This document shows, one piece after another, positions 16,784-26,801 of a DNA stretch of 64,000 nt; position 1 is the first letter of the stretch, and each line of letters begins with the position of its first letter. The DNA is from Lacticaseibacillus casei DSM 20011 = JCM 1134 = ATCC 393. GTDB lineage: Bacteria; Bacillota; Bacilli; Lactobacillales; Lactobacillaceae. A program made the position numbers and the translations under genes. Below the pieces are notes generated by a model, which saw only the letters and a list, made by a program, of their open reading frames with translations, had not been told where the DNA came from and did not search any database. Location: assembly GCF_000829055.1 (NCBI RefSeq), contig NZ_AP012544.1, positions 558,001 to 622,000 of the forward strand, read 5' to 3'.

Positions 16784-17257
16784 ATGGCAAAAGTCGAAAG
16801 CTTCACATTGGATCACACGGCAGTCAAGGCACCTTACGTACGTTTGATTACGACTGAAAAAGGTACCAAAGGCGATGAAATTTCGAATTATGATCTGCGG
16901 TTGGTTCAACCTAACACCGCAGCCATCGATACGGCTGGTTTGCACACGATCGAGCACTTGTTAGCATCGTTGTTGCGCGATCGGATGGATGGCGTCATCG
17001 ATTGTTCACCATTTGGCTGCCGAACCGGATTCCATCTGATTACCTGGGGCACGCACAGCACCACTGAAGTAGCCAAGGCTCTCAAGTCCAGCCTGGAAGC
17101 AATTGCCAATGATATTACCTGGGATGATGTACCGGGCGTTGATATCAAGAGTTGCGGCAATTACAAAGATCACAGTCTTTTTTCGGCCAAGGAATGGGCA
17201 AAGCTAATTCTGAGCCGCGGCATTTCCGACGACCCATATGTGTGTCAGGTTGTCTGA
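16784..17257 (+). CDS. luxS: S-ribosylhomocysteine lyase
   Basis: A 157-residue metalloenzyme that splits S-ribosylhomocysteine into homocysteine and DPD, the precursor of autoinducer-2. The metal ligands are His54 and His58 in HTIEHL and Cys124 in [20 protein letters not shown] contains the catalytic cysteine. It lies just after the MetE-like gene, so homocysteine release and methionine regeneration are encoded side by side. It has its own promoter candidate and ends at a strong terminator. Confidence 0.96.
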   Translation: MAKVESFTLDHTAVKAPYVRLITTEKGTKGDEISNYDLRLVQPNTAAIDTAGLHTIEHLLASLLRDRMDGVIDCSPFGCRTGFHLITWGTHSTTEVAKALKSSLEAIANDITWDDVPGVDIKSCGNYKDHSLFSAKEWAKLILSRGISDDPYVCQVV

Positions 17258-17300
17258 GTTTGTCAAAATGATCGACGAATGATTGAGCGTTCGTGTGCGC

Positions 17301-17350
17301 AAAAAAGGCGCTGTCCAAGTTTGTGAAGCGAACTTGGCAGCGCCATTTTT
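17301..17350. terminator. Bidirectional intrinsic terminator
   Basis: AAAAAAGGCGCTGTCCAAGTT and AACTTGGCAGCGCCATTTTT form a long stem between convergent luxS and the DedA-like gene. Confidence 0.92.
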
Positions 17351-17362
17351 ATGGCAACTAGT

Positions 17363-17962
17363 TTAACTGAATAAATCGATCAACCAGCGGCCACCGTAAA
17401 GAAGGCTCATACTGTAGGCGAAAATCGTAATGGGCTTTCCAAGGATGATAATCCAGAAGAATTTTGTGAACGTCATTTTGGTTAAACCAGCCAGCAGACA
17501 CAATACATCATCAGGTGCGACCGGTAACACAATCGCCAAGGTAAATAACCGGTCGAAACGCGTTTGATTTTTTGTATATCCGATGTATTTGTCGTAAGTT
17601 TTTTCCGATATCAAATAAGTCAGCAGCGGTTTACCATAGCGTCGCGCGAGGAAAAAGTTGATGAACGAGCCAATCGCAATGCCGACATAGTTGTAGAGAA
17701 AACCAAACCACGGGCCAAAAAGAATGACCCCGGCTGCTGTGCTAATGCCGCCGGGAATGATCGGAATGACAACCTGAATAACCTGAATGATGACAAAAAA
17801 CAGAACACCGGTCAGGCCGAGTTGAGCGATATAAGCTTGCAGGACCTTGACATCGGAGAGAATGCCGAGGTCATACCAGTAGATAGTCACAGCAATTAAA
17901 GCGATGACAACAGCAACGGTTGCCAGGTTAATCAAATGGCGGATATTTTTGGGAGTCATCAT
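17363..17962 (-). CDS. TVP38/TMEM64 (VTT/DedA superfamily) membrane protein
   Basis: A 199-residue protein with about five hydrophobic segments. The re-entrant loop motif VIIPGGISTAAGVILFGPWFGFLYNYVGIAIGS is split here as PIIPGGISTAAG and FGPWFGFLYNYVG, with FFLARRYGKP following, which is the VTT domain of DedA relatives. LPVAPDDVLCLLAG is the second conserved turn. Some DedA proteins carry undecaprenyl phosphate across the membrane; TVP38-type members are less well understood. It could start at either of two adjacent ATGs. Confidence 0.87.
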   Translation of the reverse strand: MMTPKNIRHLINLATVAVVIALIAVTIYWYDLGILSDVKVLQAYIAQLGLTGVLFFVIIQVIQVVIPIIPGGISTAAGVILFGPWFGFLYNYVGIAIGSFINFFLARRYGKPLLTYLISEKTYDKYIGYTKNQTRFDRLFTLAIVLPVAPDDVLCLLAGLTKMTFTKFFWIIILGKPITIFAYSMSLLYGGRWLIDLFS

Positions 17963-18048
17963 TAAGCCTCAAAACGATTTATCATCAAGAAAACATCTAT
18001 GCTACAATGAATCAAGCGTACCAAACATATGTACTGAATGGAGAGCTT

Positions 18049-18645
18049 ATGTACGAATACTTTGAAGGCACGATTCAGGCCATTACCCCTGCGTACATCG
18101 TGATTGATGTCAACGGTATCGGATTTCGCTTGCTAGTCGCCAACCCATATGACTTTGAAGCCGGTAAGCAGATGCGAATTTATGTGCAGCTGATTATCCG
18201 CGACAATGATCAAGCCTTGTATGGTTTTGAATCTGCCGCGGATAAGCGCACGTTTAACCAGTTGCTGACCGTCACCGGGATTGGCCCGAAATCGGCGCTG
18301 GCTATTTTGGCGAATGTCTCCAGCGGCGGCCTGGCAACTGCCATTGCTCAGAATGACGTTAAGTTCCTGACCAAGTTTCCGGGTATCGGCAAGAAAACCG
18401 CAGCTCAGATCATTCTCGATCTAAAAGGAAAAATTTCAGCGGATGCCCAGCCGTCGCCCGCTGCCATCACGCCGACAGCTAGTGACGTGGCACCGGCGCT
18501 GGCCGATGCATTGGCGGCTTTAGTCGCTTTAGGATACACCCAACGGGCAGTCGACGGTATCACAGATGCTTTGAAGGCATTTGATGCCACAACAACTGAT
18601 GCCTATTTGCGCGAAGGCTTGCGATTATTAAGCGGACGTGCGTAG
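18049..18645 (+). CDS. ruvA: Holliday junction branch migration protein RuvA
   Basis: A 198-residue protein that binds four-way junctions as a tetramer and loads RuvB. Domain I (MYEYFEGTIQAITPAYIVID) is the OB fold, domain II has two helix-hairpin-helix motifs (LLTVTGIGPKSALAIL and LTKFPGIGKKTAAQIILDLK), and a flexible linker leads to the C-terminal RuvB-binding domain ADALAALVALGYT. ATG 18049 has TGGAGAG upstream; extension to 18007 lacks conservation. It is followed at 80 bases by ruvB. Confidence 0.96.
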   Translation: MYEYFEGTIQAITPAYIVIDVNGIGFRLLVANPYDFEAGKQMRIYVQLIIRDNDQALYGFESAADKRTFNQLLTVTGIGPKSALAILANVSSGGLATAIAQNDVKFLTKFPGIGKKTAAQIILDLKGKISADAQPSPAAITPTASDVAPALADALAALVALGYTQRAVDGITDALKAFDATTTDAYLREGLRLLSGRA

Positions 18646-18724
18646 CATTGATTATACTGGAGCCATTCAATGCCGACAACATGAAGGCATTTATGAATGG
18701 TTTAAGAATAGGGGGTGAACCTTT

Positions 18725-19756
18725 TTGGCAGACGCAAACAAGGATCGGTTGGTATCAGGCGACATTGACGACCTGAACGAAGCGCAAATTGAAAAGAGCC
18801 TACGTCCACGGATGCTGGCGCAATACATTGGCCAGGATCGGGTTAAACATCAGCTGCAGGTCTATATCACCGCGGCTAAGCAACGCGAAGAGTCCTTGGA
18901 TCACGTGTTGCTTTACGGGCCGCCGGGATTGGGGAAAACCACGCTGGCATTAGTTATTGCCAATGAGCTAGGCGTCAACATTCGGACCACTTCCGGACCG
19001 GCCATTGAAAAGCCGGGCGACTTGGTGGCGCTGTTGAATGAGTTACGCCCTGGTGACGTGTTGTTTGTCGATGAAATTCACCGCTTACCCAAAATTGTTG
19101 AAGAAATGCTTTATTCAGCGATGGAGGACTTTTATATTGATATCGTGGTGGGTCAGGGACCGACAGCGCATCCGGTTCATTTTCCCTTACCGCCGTTTAC
19201 ACTAATCGGTGCCACGACGCGTGCAGGCATGCTGTCAGCGCCATTGCGGGATCGATTTGGCATCAGTGAACATATGGCGTATTATTCGCCTGACGACTTA
19301 AGTGAGATTGTTAAGCGGTCGGCAACGGTTTTTAACATGGCGATTGATGCTGAAGGCGCTCATGAAATTGCGCGGCGGTCGCGGGGCACACCGCGCGTTG
19401 CCAATCGTCTCCTGAAACGGGTGCGCGATTTTGCGGAAGTTGCCGGTAAAAGTCCGGTTGATTTGCAAATGGTCGATCATGCCTTGGATCAATTACAGGT
19501 TGATGCGCAAGGACTCGATCAAATTGATCGAAAACTATTGATGTTCATGATCCGCGACTACCAAGGCGGACCGGTCGGCTTATCCACGATCGCTGCGAAC
19601 ATTGGCGAAGAAATGGCCACCATTGAAGAAATGTACGAACCCTATTTGCTGCAGATTGGCTATTTAAAACGAACACCACGCGGCCGCATGGTGACGCCGG
19701 CCGGATTTGCGCATATGGGGATGACGGCGCCGGAGCCTGACAACCGGGCGCAGTAA
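18725..19756 (+). CDS. ruvB: Holliday junction helicase RuvB
   Basis: A 343-residue AAA+ motor that drives branch migration. Walker A is GPPGLGKTT, Walker B FVDEIHRL, sensor I IGATTRAG, the arginine finger region LRDRFG, and a C-terminal winged helix ([25 protein letters not shown] is its recognition region). The start is TTG 18725, supported by GGGGGTGA nine bases upstream. Second gene of ruvA-ruvB-queA. Confidence 0.96.
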   Translation: MADANKDRLVSGDIDDLNEAQIEKSLRPRMLAQYIGQDRVKHQLQVYITAAKQREESLDHVLLYGPPGLGKTTLALVIANELGVNIRTTSGPAIEKPGDLVALLNELRPGDVLFVDEIHRLPKIVEEMLYSAMEDFYIDIVVGQGPTAHPVHFPLPPFTLIGATTRAGMLSAPLRDRFGISEHMAYYSPDDLSEIVKRSATVFNMAIDAEGAHEIARRSRGTPRVANRLLKRVRDFAEVAGKSPVDLQMVDHALDQLQVDAQGLDQIDRKLLMFMIRDYQGGPVGLSTIAANIGEEMATIEEMYEPYLLQIGYLKRTPRGRMVTPAGFAHMGMTAPEPDNRAQ

Positions 19757-19790
19757 GTCAAAACGATTAAAATGAATGGAAGCGAACAAG

Positions 19791-20861
19791 GTGCAAGACA
19801 AAAAACGTTATCGTCAAGTAGAAAATAAAAATTATCAACTTTCGGATTTCGATTATGATCTGCCACATGAATTAATTGCGCAGACACCGCTGAAGGAACG
19901 CGATGCCAGTCGGTTACTGGTACTGAATGCTGATACCGGTGCCATGCAAGATCGGCATTTTTATGATATTTTGGATTATTTTAAACCAGGAGACGCACTG
20001 GTCATGAATGACACTCGGGTGATGCCGGCGCGGCTTTATGGTGTTAAGCCGGAAACCGGCGCGCACATGGAAGTCTTGTTACTTAACAACACGTCCGGCG
20101 ATGACTGGGAAACTTTGATGAAGCCAGCGCGTAAGGCACCGGTTGGCACCGTGATTGACTTTGGTGACGGCTTGTTGAAGGCAACGGTCACCAAAGAACT
20201 GGATAATGGTGGTCGCATGATTCATTTTGATTACGATGGCATTTTCATGGAAATTCTGGACAAGCTTGGCGAAACGCCACTCCCGCCTTACATCAAAGAA
20301 AAACTTGACGATCCGGAGATGTACCAGACAGTTTATTCTAAGGAATTAGGATCCGCAGCAGCCCCAACAGCCGGGTTGCACTGGACCAAAGAATTGCTGA
20401 AAAAAGTGCAGGATAAAGGGGTCAAATTAGTTTATCTGACCCTGCATGTCGGCCTCGGCACGTTCCGGCCAGTGGTTGAGGAAAATATCGAATCCCATAA
20501 AATGCACAGCGAATTTTACCGCTTAACCCCTGAAGCAGCGGCAACCCTAAATGAGGTCCGCGACAACGGCGGCCGCATCATCGCAACCGGGACAACGTCA
20601 ATTCGGACGCTCGAAGCCATCGGCACCAAGTTCGACGGTGAAATCAAACCGGACTCTGGCTGGACCGACATCTTCATCAAGCCAGGCTACCAGTGGAAAG
20701 TCGTCGACGCCTTCATCACCAACTTTCATCTACCAAAATCAACCCTAGTCATGCTAGTAGCCGCCTTCACCGGCCGCGACACCATTCTGAATGCTTACAA
20801 GCATGCGATTGAAGAAAAATATCGGTTCTTTAGTTTTGGGGATGCCATGTTCATCTATTGA
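19791..20861 (+). CDS. queA: S-adenosylmethionine:tRNA ribosyltransferase-isomerase
   Basis: A 356-residue enzyme that adds the cyclopentene moiety of SAM to 7-aminomethyl-7-deazaguanine in tRNA, giving epoxyqueuosine. Typical segments are [54 protein letters not shown] and [19 protein letters not shown] prefer GTG 19791 because GGAAG lies eight bases upstream; an ATG at 19776 would add five residues without a ribosome site. tgt, acting earlier in the same pathway, lies 540 bases downstream. A palindromic repeat begins at the base after the stop codon. Confidence 0.95.
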   Translation: MQDKKRYRQVENKNYQLSDFDYDLPHELIAQTPLKERDASRLLVLNADTGAMQDRHFYDILDYFKPGDALVMNDTRVMPARLYGVKPETGAHMEVLLLNNTSGDDWETLMKPARKAPVGTVIDFGDGLLKATVTKELDNGGRMIHFDYDGIFMEILDKLGETPLPPYIKEKLDDPEMYQTVYSKELGSAAAPTAGLHWTKELLKKVQDKGVKLVYLTLHVGLGTFRPVVEENIESHKMHSEFYRLTPEAAATLNEVRDNGGRIIATGTTSIRTLEAIGTKFDGEIKPDSGWTDIFIKPGYQWKVVDAFITNFHLPKSTLVMLVAAFTGRDTILNAYKHAIEEKYRFFSFGDAMFIY

Positions 20862-20979
20862 TGAGCGCGAGCAGGAGCGCTTAGAAATCGGAGTGTAAGT
20901 GGCCCCAAACCTAAATGGCTGGTCTTTGGCCGGGGTCCTTACACGTAGATTTCTGCGACTGCGAGCGCGTTATGGAAAG
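20862..20979 (+). repeat. Dispersed palindromic element, copy 4
   Basis: It begins immediately after the queA stop codon with TGAGCGCGAGC and ends GCGAGCGCGTTATGGAAA. Arms GAAATCGGAGTGTAAG and TTACACGTAGATTTC pair (GAAATC against GATTTC), and the centre reads CCCCAAACC / GGCCGGGG. The arm sequence differs from other copies on both sides together. Confidence 0.88.
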
Positions 20980-21017
20980 CATCAGAGAGCATTTTTTCAA
21001 CACCCACCACACCACGC

Positions 21018-21050
21018 AAAAAGCCGGCTTGCCCAACGCAAGCCGGCTTT
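21018..21050 (-). terminator. Intrinsic terminator of the candidate RNA
   Basis: AAAGCCGGCTTG and CAAGCCGGCTTT form a 12-bp stem with an 8-base loop. The run of five T is on the minus strand, so it faces the candidate RNA rather than queA, though it may work both ways. Confidence 0.85.
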
Positions 21051-21205
21051 ATAACGGACGGGATCACATCAACACACACCTACAGACATGTCTCGATTTT
21101 TCTTTTAACGCATCGCTGCGTGGAACAACGTATTCATAGACGATCACAATGGCCAGGTCAAAACCCGGGAAGTGCGAAAACTACGGTAACGGTGATCCCG
21201 TCCTT
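21018..21205 (-). ncRNA. Candidate structured RNA, possibly 6S RNA
   Basis: On the minus strand an extended -10 TGTTAAAAT (21212-21220) is followed by a region whose ends form a perfect 12-bp stem: GGACGGGATCAC at the 5' side (plus-strand 21192-21203) and GTGATCCCGTCC at the 3' side (21056-21067). An intrinsic terminator with five T follows at once. The transcript would be about 188 nt with a long closing stem, an unpaired central region and an apical part, the size and plan of 6S RNA (ssrS). There is no open reading frame of note and no T-box or riboswitch core. RNA identity is inference; the stem, promoter and terminator are visible. The -35 (TTTTTT) is weak. Confidence 0.5.
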
Positions 21206-21284
21206 AGGTTTATTTTAACAGGAATCGCGATCCGAAAAAAGCAAACGGGCCTAAATCTGCCAAACTTTGAGTGGCGTTCGTTTT

Positions 21285-21318
21285 GTCATTTAAAACAGAT
21301 TCCTTTCTTTTAAATGAC
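21285..21318. repeat. AT-rich perfect inverted repeat upstream of tgt
   Basis: GTCATTTAAAA (21285-21295) and TTTTAAATGAC (21308-21318) are perfect 11-bp inverted arms around 12 bases, between the candidate RNA promoter and tgt. The stem lacks GC and has no T-run. It looks more like a protein-binding site than a terminator; the binding factor is unknown. Confidence 0.5.
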
Positions 21319-21384
21319 AAGTAACTCTGTTAAACTGGCATAACGAGAAAATGGATCAGTGGTGCTGCGAGGGCACTACGATGA

Positions 21385-22542
<1,158 letters not shown>

Positions 22543-22611
22543 TTTATTGGAGCACAACGCGAAATTCTGGTACACTATGCATTGACAAACTAAAAATAAG
22601 AGGTGCCTAAT

Positions 22612-23034
22612 TTGGGAAATGGTAATGTTTCAATGATCGTTCTGTTAGTTGCTTTTTTTGCCTTCATGTACTTTTTCATGATTCGTCCGCAAAAAAAGCA
22701 GCAGCAGAAGCGCCAGGAAATGCTGAATGGGTTAAAAAAAGGCGATCCGATTGTGACAATTGGCGGCCTGCACGGGGTTATCGACTCCATTGACCAGCAA
22801 GCAGGAACGGTTGTCATCGATTCTGACGGGATTTATCTGACGTTCAACTTAAACGCGGTTCGTGGCGTAGCTTCTCGTCCCGCAACACCGGCGCCAGCAG
22901 CCAAGTCAGAAGAAGCTGCCAATACGGATGAACAACGAGCAGCCAAAGCAGCTGACGACACAGAATCGGAAGCTGATAGCCAAGCAGCTGCCACAGACGA
23001 CACGACTTCGGAAGCAGACAACAAACAGAATTAA
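22612..23034 (+). CDS. yajC: Preprotein translocase accessory subunit YajC
   Basis: A 140-residue membrane protein that associates with SecDF-YidC. One N-terminal helix (IVLLVAFFAFMYFFMIRPQ) is followed by the family motif RPQKKQQQKRQEML and a small domain with GDPIVTIGGLHGVIDSID. The tail from residue 90 on is low-complexity, rich in Ala, Glu, Asp, Ser and Thr, and longer than in many YajC proteins. TTG 22612 is preferred because AGAGGTG lies just upstream; a GTG at 22603 is inside that ribosome site. Confidence 0.92.
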   Translation: MGNGNVSMIVLLVAFFAFMYFFMIRPQKKQQQKRQEMLNGLKKGDPIVTIGGLHGVIDSIDQQAGTVVIDSDGIYLTFNLNAVRGVASRPATPAPAAKSEEAANTDEQRAAKAADDTESEADSQAAATDDTTSEADNKQN

Positions 23035-23060
23035 TCGGCAATTCATTGCTGAATCAAACA

Positions 23061-23089
23061 AGAGCGGGCATTTGCTGGCTCTTTTTTTT
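23061..23089 (+). terminator. Weak intrinsic terminator after yajC
   Basis: AGAGC..GGCTCT with an eight-base T-run. The stem is short, so efficiency is uncertain. Confidence 0.55.
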
Positions 23090-23141
23090 GAGCAAGAAAG
23101 GAAGCGCTCACATAGGGTTTTCTGTGACTACGAGCACGTAA
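23090..23141 (+). repeat. Decayed copy of the palindromic element, copy 5
   Basis: TGAGCAAGAAAGGAAGCGC and TGACTACGAGCACGTAATTTC keep the outline of the two outer ends but the core is mostly lost. It starts directly at the T-run of the yajC terminator, as other copies do. Confidence 0.5.
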
Positions 23142-23202
23142 TTTCTGATCAAATTGTCGATTACTCGTAATTCCCGGCGACCAAGTTCAAAAAAATACAA
23201 AG

Positions 23203-23217
23203 TGAAAAGCGCTTTTA
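23203..23217. promoter_or_regulatory. Possible cre (CcpA) site upstream of adhE
   Basis: TGAAAAGCGCTTTTA has the palindromic AAAAGCGCTTTT core of catabolite-responsive elements and lies 65 bases before the adhE -35 box. Because ccpA is in this window, catabolite control of adhE is plausible but unproven. Confidence 0.45.
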
Positions 23218-23257
23218 ATCCTTGATATTCCGCTAATGTCAATGAGCAAGCAATTTT

Positions 23258-23332
23258 TTGTGAAAAAGTTCACCAAAGTTGTTTACAAATTCACATGAAT
23301 CGGTTATGATCTCCTTGTGAAATGGTTAACAA
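23258..23332 (+). promoter_or_regulatory. adhE promoter flanked by two Rex-like operators
   Basis: The promoter is TTTACA (23282-23287), 17 bases, TATGAT (23305-23310). TTGTGAAAAAGTTCACCAA at 23258-23276 and TTGTGAAATGGTTAACAA at 23315-23332 both match the Rex operator TTGTGAA-N4-TTCACAA, the first with one mismatch and the second with one mismatch. Rex senses NADH/NAD+ and represses fermentation genes such as adhE, so a high NADH level should release expression. Confidence 0.75.
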
Positions 23333-23362
23333 AAATTATGCGAAATGCTTGGAGGTAATCTC

Positions 23363-25969
23363 ATGCTTAAGAATACCGCGAAAACTGCTACTGAAGTTGA
23401 TGTGAAGCAAATGATCGACGAACTGGTTGCCAATGCGCACTCAGCTTTGAAGATTATGAAAACCTTTGATCAAGAAAAGATCGATCACATCGTTCATCGG
23501 ATGGCGATTGCTGGCTTGGATCATCATATGGAATTGGCAAAACTCGCCGTTGATGAAACCGGCCGTGGAGTTTGGGAAGATAAAGCCATCAAGAATATGT
23601 TTGCCACCGAAGAAATCTGGCATTCAATTAAGAACAATAAGACGGTTGGCGTGATCAATGAAGATAAGCAACGCGGCTTGGTGTCAATTGCCGAACCGAT
23701 CGGGGTTATTGCCGGGGTAACACCGGTGACCAATCCGACTTCTACCACAATCTTCAAATCCGAAATTTCAATCAAAACCCGTAATCCGATTATTTTCGCT
23801 TTCCATCCGGGTGCCCAAAAGTCTTCAGCGCGTGCGCTGGAAGTCATCCGTGAAGAAGCTGAAAAAGCCGGATTGCCAAAAGGCGCTTTACAGTATATTC
23901 CGGTACCAAGCATGGAAGCGACCAAGGCTCTGATGGATCATCCAGGCATTGCGACGATCCTGGCAACAGGTGGCCCGGGCATGGTTAAGTCCGCCTATTC
24001 TTCTGGCAAGCCTGCTTTAGGGGTTGGTGCAGGGAATGCCCCGGCATACATCGAAGCCAGTGCCAACATCAAACAGGCCGTCAATGACCTAGTACTTTCC
24101 AAGAGTTTTGACAATGGTATGATCTGTGCTTCCGAACAAGGAGCGATTGTTGATTCCAGCATTTACGATGCCGTGAAGAAAGAATTCGAAGCCCAAGGCG
24201 CTTATTTTGTTCAACCTAAGGACATGAAGAAGTTTGAAAGCACCGTGATCAATCTTGAAAAGCAAAGCGTCAATCCGCGCATTGTCGGTCAAAGTCCGAA
24301 GCAGATTGCTGAGTGGGCCGGTATTCAAATTCCGGAAGGTACCACGATTCTGATCGCTGAACTTAAAGGCGTGGGCGTGAAGTATCCACTTTCCCGCGAA
24401 AAGCTGAGCCCGGTTTTGGCCATGGTCAAAGCTGACGGGCATGAAGATGCCTTCAAGAAATGCGAAACTATGTTGGACATTGGCGGGTTAGGGCACACAG
24501 CGGTTATTCATACGGCAGATGAAGACTTGGCTTTGAAGTATGCCGATGCCATGCAGGCTTGCCGGATCTTGATCAACACGCCATCTTCTGTCGGCGGGAT
24601 CGGGGACCTTTATAACGAAATGATTCCTAGCCTGACGCTGGGCTGCGGCTCTTACGGCGGCAACTCGATTTCGCACAATGTGGGGACAGTTGACTTGCTG
24701 AATATCAAGACCATGGCAAAACGGCGCAACAATATGCAATGGATGAAATTGCCGCCAAAGATTTATTTTGAAAAAAACTCGGTTCGCTATCTGGAACACA
24801 TGGAAGGCATTAAGCGGGCGTTCATCGTTGCCGACCGCAGCATGGAAAAGCTGGGTTTCGTGAAGATCATTGAAGATGTACTGGCACGCCGGGAAAATCC
24901 GGTTCAGGTGCAGACCTTCGTTGATGTTGAACCTGATCCATCAACCGACACTGTCTTCAAAGGAACCGATATCATGCGGTCATTTGGTCCGGATACTGTC
25001 ATTGCTATCGGTGGCGGCTCGGTTATGGATGCTGCCAAGGGTATGTGCTTATTCAATGACGCCGGGGATGCCGACTTCTTCGGGGCTAAGCAAAAGTTTC
25101 TGGATATTCGTAAGCGGACTTACACCTTCCCGAAACTGAACAAGACCAAACTGGTTTGCATCCCGACGACTTCCGGTACCGGTTCTGAGGTTACCCCATT
25201 TGCGGTTATCACGGATTCGAAAGCAGGCATCAAGTATCCCTTAGCCGATTATGCGCTGACCCCGGATATCGCGATTGTGGACAGTCAATTCATTGAATCC
25301 GTACCGCCAGTGGTTGTTGCCGACTCCGGTCTCGATGTTCTCTGCCATGCAACTGAAAGCTATGTATCCACCATGGCAACCCACTATACTAAGGGCTTGA
25401 GCCTTGAAGCGATCAAGCTGGTATTTGAAAACCTTGAAAAGAGTTATCACGGCGACATCGCTGCGAAATCCAAGATGCATGATGCTTCAACGATTGCCGG
25501 GATGGCCTTTGCCAACGCACTGCTGGGAATTAACCACAGTATTGCCCACAAGTTGGGTCAGGCGTTCCATCTCCCTCATGGCCGTTGCATTGCGATCACC
25601 ATGCCACACGTGATCCGTTTCAATGCCAGTCAGCCGAAGAAGCGCGCTATCTGGGCTAAGTACAGTTACTTCCGCGCCAACGAAGATTATGCAGAAATTG
25701 CCCGTTATCTTGGCTTGCCAGGTAAAACCACCGATGAACTGGTAGAAAGCTACGTTCAGGCCTTCATCAAACTGGCACACAGCGTTGGCATCAAGTTGAG
25801 TCTGAAGGATCAAGGGGTTAAAAAAGCCGATCTGGACAAGCAGGTTGATCGACTTGCCGAACTTGCTTACGAAGACAACTGCACAGTCACCAATCCACAA
25901 GAACCATTAATCAGTGATTTGAAGCACATCATTCTCGATGAATACGAAGGCACGGAATCGACTTTCTAG
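23363..25969 (+). CDS. adhE: Bifunctional acetaldehyde-CoA/alcohol dehydrogenase
   Basis: An 868-residue two-domain enzyme that reduces acetyl-CoA to acetaldehyde and then to ethanol, regenerating two NAD+. The N-terminal aldehyde dehydrogenase half has the catalytic Cys255 in GMICASEQG. The C-terminal iron alcohol dehydrogenase half has GGGSVMDAAK for NAD and the iron ligands in the region SIAHKLGQAFHLPHGRC. Length matches AdhE (about 870). ATG 23363 has TGGAGG seven bases upstream; an ATG 18 bases earlier lacks one. It is a single-gene transcript with two Rex-like sites in its promoter. Confidence 0.96.
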   Translation: MLKNTAKTATEVDVKQMIDELVANAHSALKIMKTFDQEKIDHIVHRMAIAGLDHHMELAKLAVDETGRGVWEDKAIKNMFATEEIWHSIKNNKTVGVINEDKQRGLVSIAEPIGVIAGVTPVTNPTSTTIFKSEISIKTRNPIIFAFHPGAQKSSARALEVIREEAEKAGLPKGALQYIPVPSMEATKALMDHPGIATILATGGPGMVKSAYSSGKPALGVGAGNAPAYIEASANIKQAVNDLVLSKSFDNGMICASEQGAIVDSSIYDAVKKEFEAQGAYFVQPKDMKKFESTVINLEKQSVNPRIVGQSPKQIAEWAGIQIPEGTTILIAELKGVGVKYPLSREKLSPVLAMVKADGHEDAFKKCETMLDIGGLGHTAVIHTADEDLALKYADAMQACRILINTPSSVGGIGDLYNEMIPSLTLGCGSYGGNSISHNVGTVDLLNIKTMAKRRNNMQWMKLPPKIYFEKNSVRYLEHMEGIKRAFIVADRSMEKLGFVKIIEDVLARRENPVQVQTFVDVEPDPSTDTVFKGTDIMRSFGPDTVIAIGGGSVMDAAKGMCLFNDAGDADFFGAKQKFLDIRKRTYTFPKLNKTKLVCIPTTSGTGSEVTPFAVITDSKAGIKYPLADYALTPDIAIVDSQFIESVPPVVVADSGLDVLCHATESYVSTMATHYTKGLSLEAIKLVFENLEKSYHGDIAAKSKMHDASTIAGMAFANALLGINHSIAHKLGQAFHLPHGRCIAITMPHVIRFNASQPKKRAIWAKYSYFRANEDYAEIARYLGLPGKTTDELVESYVQAFIKLAHSVGIKLSLKDQGVKKADLDKQVDRLAELAYEDNCTVTNPQEPLISDLKHIILDEYEGTESTF

Positions 25970-25995
25970 GCGAGCATATGCTAATCATTTCACGA

Positions 25996-26073
25996 TGATC
26001 GGCGAAGGTTCATCAGATTAACCTTTTGCGCCGATCTGTCAAAACACGTCATGAAATTGACGTGTTTTTTTAT
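25996..26073 (+). terminator. Two adjacent hairpins after adhE
   Basis: The first, GATCGGCGAAGGTT / AACCTTTTGCGCCGATC (25996-26036), has a long stem but no T-run. The second, AAAACACGTCA / TGACGTGTTTTTTT (26041-26073), is a normal terminator. The first may protect the 3' end of the message. Confidence 0.8.
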
Positions 26074-26127
26074 GCAAGTCATGGCATAATGTAGTACGGT
26101 AACTGCAATTAAAAGTAAGGACGTAAA

Positions 26128-26772
26128 ATGACACCGAATAAAGAAGATTATCTTAAGTTGATTTTTGAGATCGGCGGTGACACCGAACTGGTCTCTAATA
26201 AGCAAATCGTTGCGGGGATGCATGTTTCTGCTGCCTCGGTCAGTGAGATGATCAATAAACTGGGTGAAGAAAAACTGGTCGCGCACACGCCTTACCAGGG
26301 CATCCAATTGACATCGGCAGGCCGGAAAAAAGCGGCTATTTTGGTGCGTAATCATCGTCTTTGGGAAGTGTTTTTAGTTAAATGCCTGAAGTATTCGCCG
26401 GATGCTGTTCATCAGGAGGCGGAAAAATTGGAACATGCCCTGACACCGGAGATGGCAAAACGGCTGTCTGCCATGTTGGGAAATCCCGAATACTGTCCGC
26501 ATGGTGGCGTGATTCCGGATGCGGAAGGCCACTATATCCAGCAGAGTCGCGTCACTTTGGGTACAATGGAAGTTGGTCAACGCGGTCATATCGAACGGGT
26601 AATTGATGAGGTTTCGTTAATTGATTACACCGTCAAAATCGATCTACGCCTTGATGATGCCTTCACGGTGACGGCTAAAACACTGGATGCAGTGATCATC
26701 AAATTGGATCGAACAGGAAAAGAATTGGCGGTCGATGCCGATCGTGCTGCGCATATATTTGTTGAATTGTAA
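26128..26772 (+). CDS. DtxR-family metal-dependent transcriptional regulator
   Basis: A 214-residue repressor with an N-terminal winged helix (KEDYLKLIFEI then KQIVAGMHVSAASVSEMINKLGEEKLV), a metal-binding dimerisation domain with LRNHRLWEVFLV-type (here VRNHRLWEVFLVKCL) and PHGGVIP, and a C-terminal FeoA/SH3-like domain (about 140-214). The three-domain length matches IdeR/SloR/ScaR rather than the shorter MntR. Mn2+ or Fe2+ is the likely co-repressor; targets are not visible next to it. AAGGACG precedes the ATG. Confidence 0.9.
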   Translation: MTPNKEDYLKLIFEIGGDTELVSNKQIVAGMHVSAASVSEMINKLGEEKLVAHTPYQGIQLTSAGRKKAAILVRNHRLWEVFLVKCLKYSPDAVHQEAEKLEHALTPEMAKRLSAMLGNPEYCPHGGVIPDAEGHYIQQSRVTLGTMEVGQRGHIERVIDEVSLIDYTVKIDLRLDDAFTVTAKTLDAVIIKLDRTGKELAVDADRAAHIFVEL

Positions 26773-26801
26773 TCAGGTTTTGGGAAAGCAGGGGCGTATA
26801 C

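Noticed and set aside
20915..21139. 74-codon frame after queA
   Set aside because: It is made of palindromic repeat sequence, terminator and the region antisense to the candidate RNA.
25996..26036. Independent riboswitch or small RNA after adhE
   Set aside because: It is a single long hairpin without promoter or conserved core, best read as part of the adhE 3' end.
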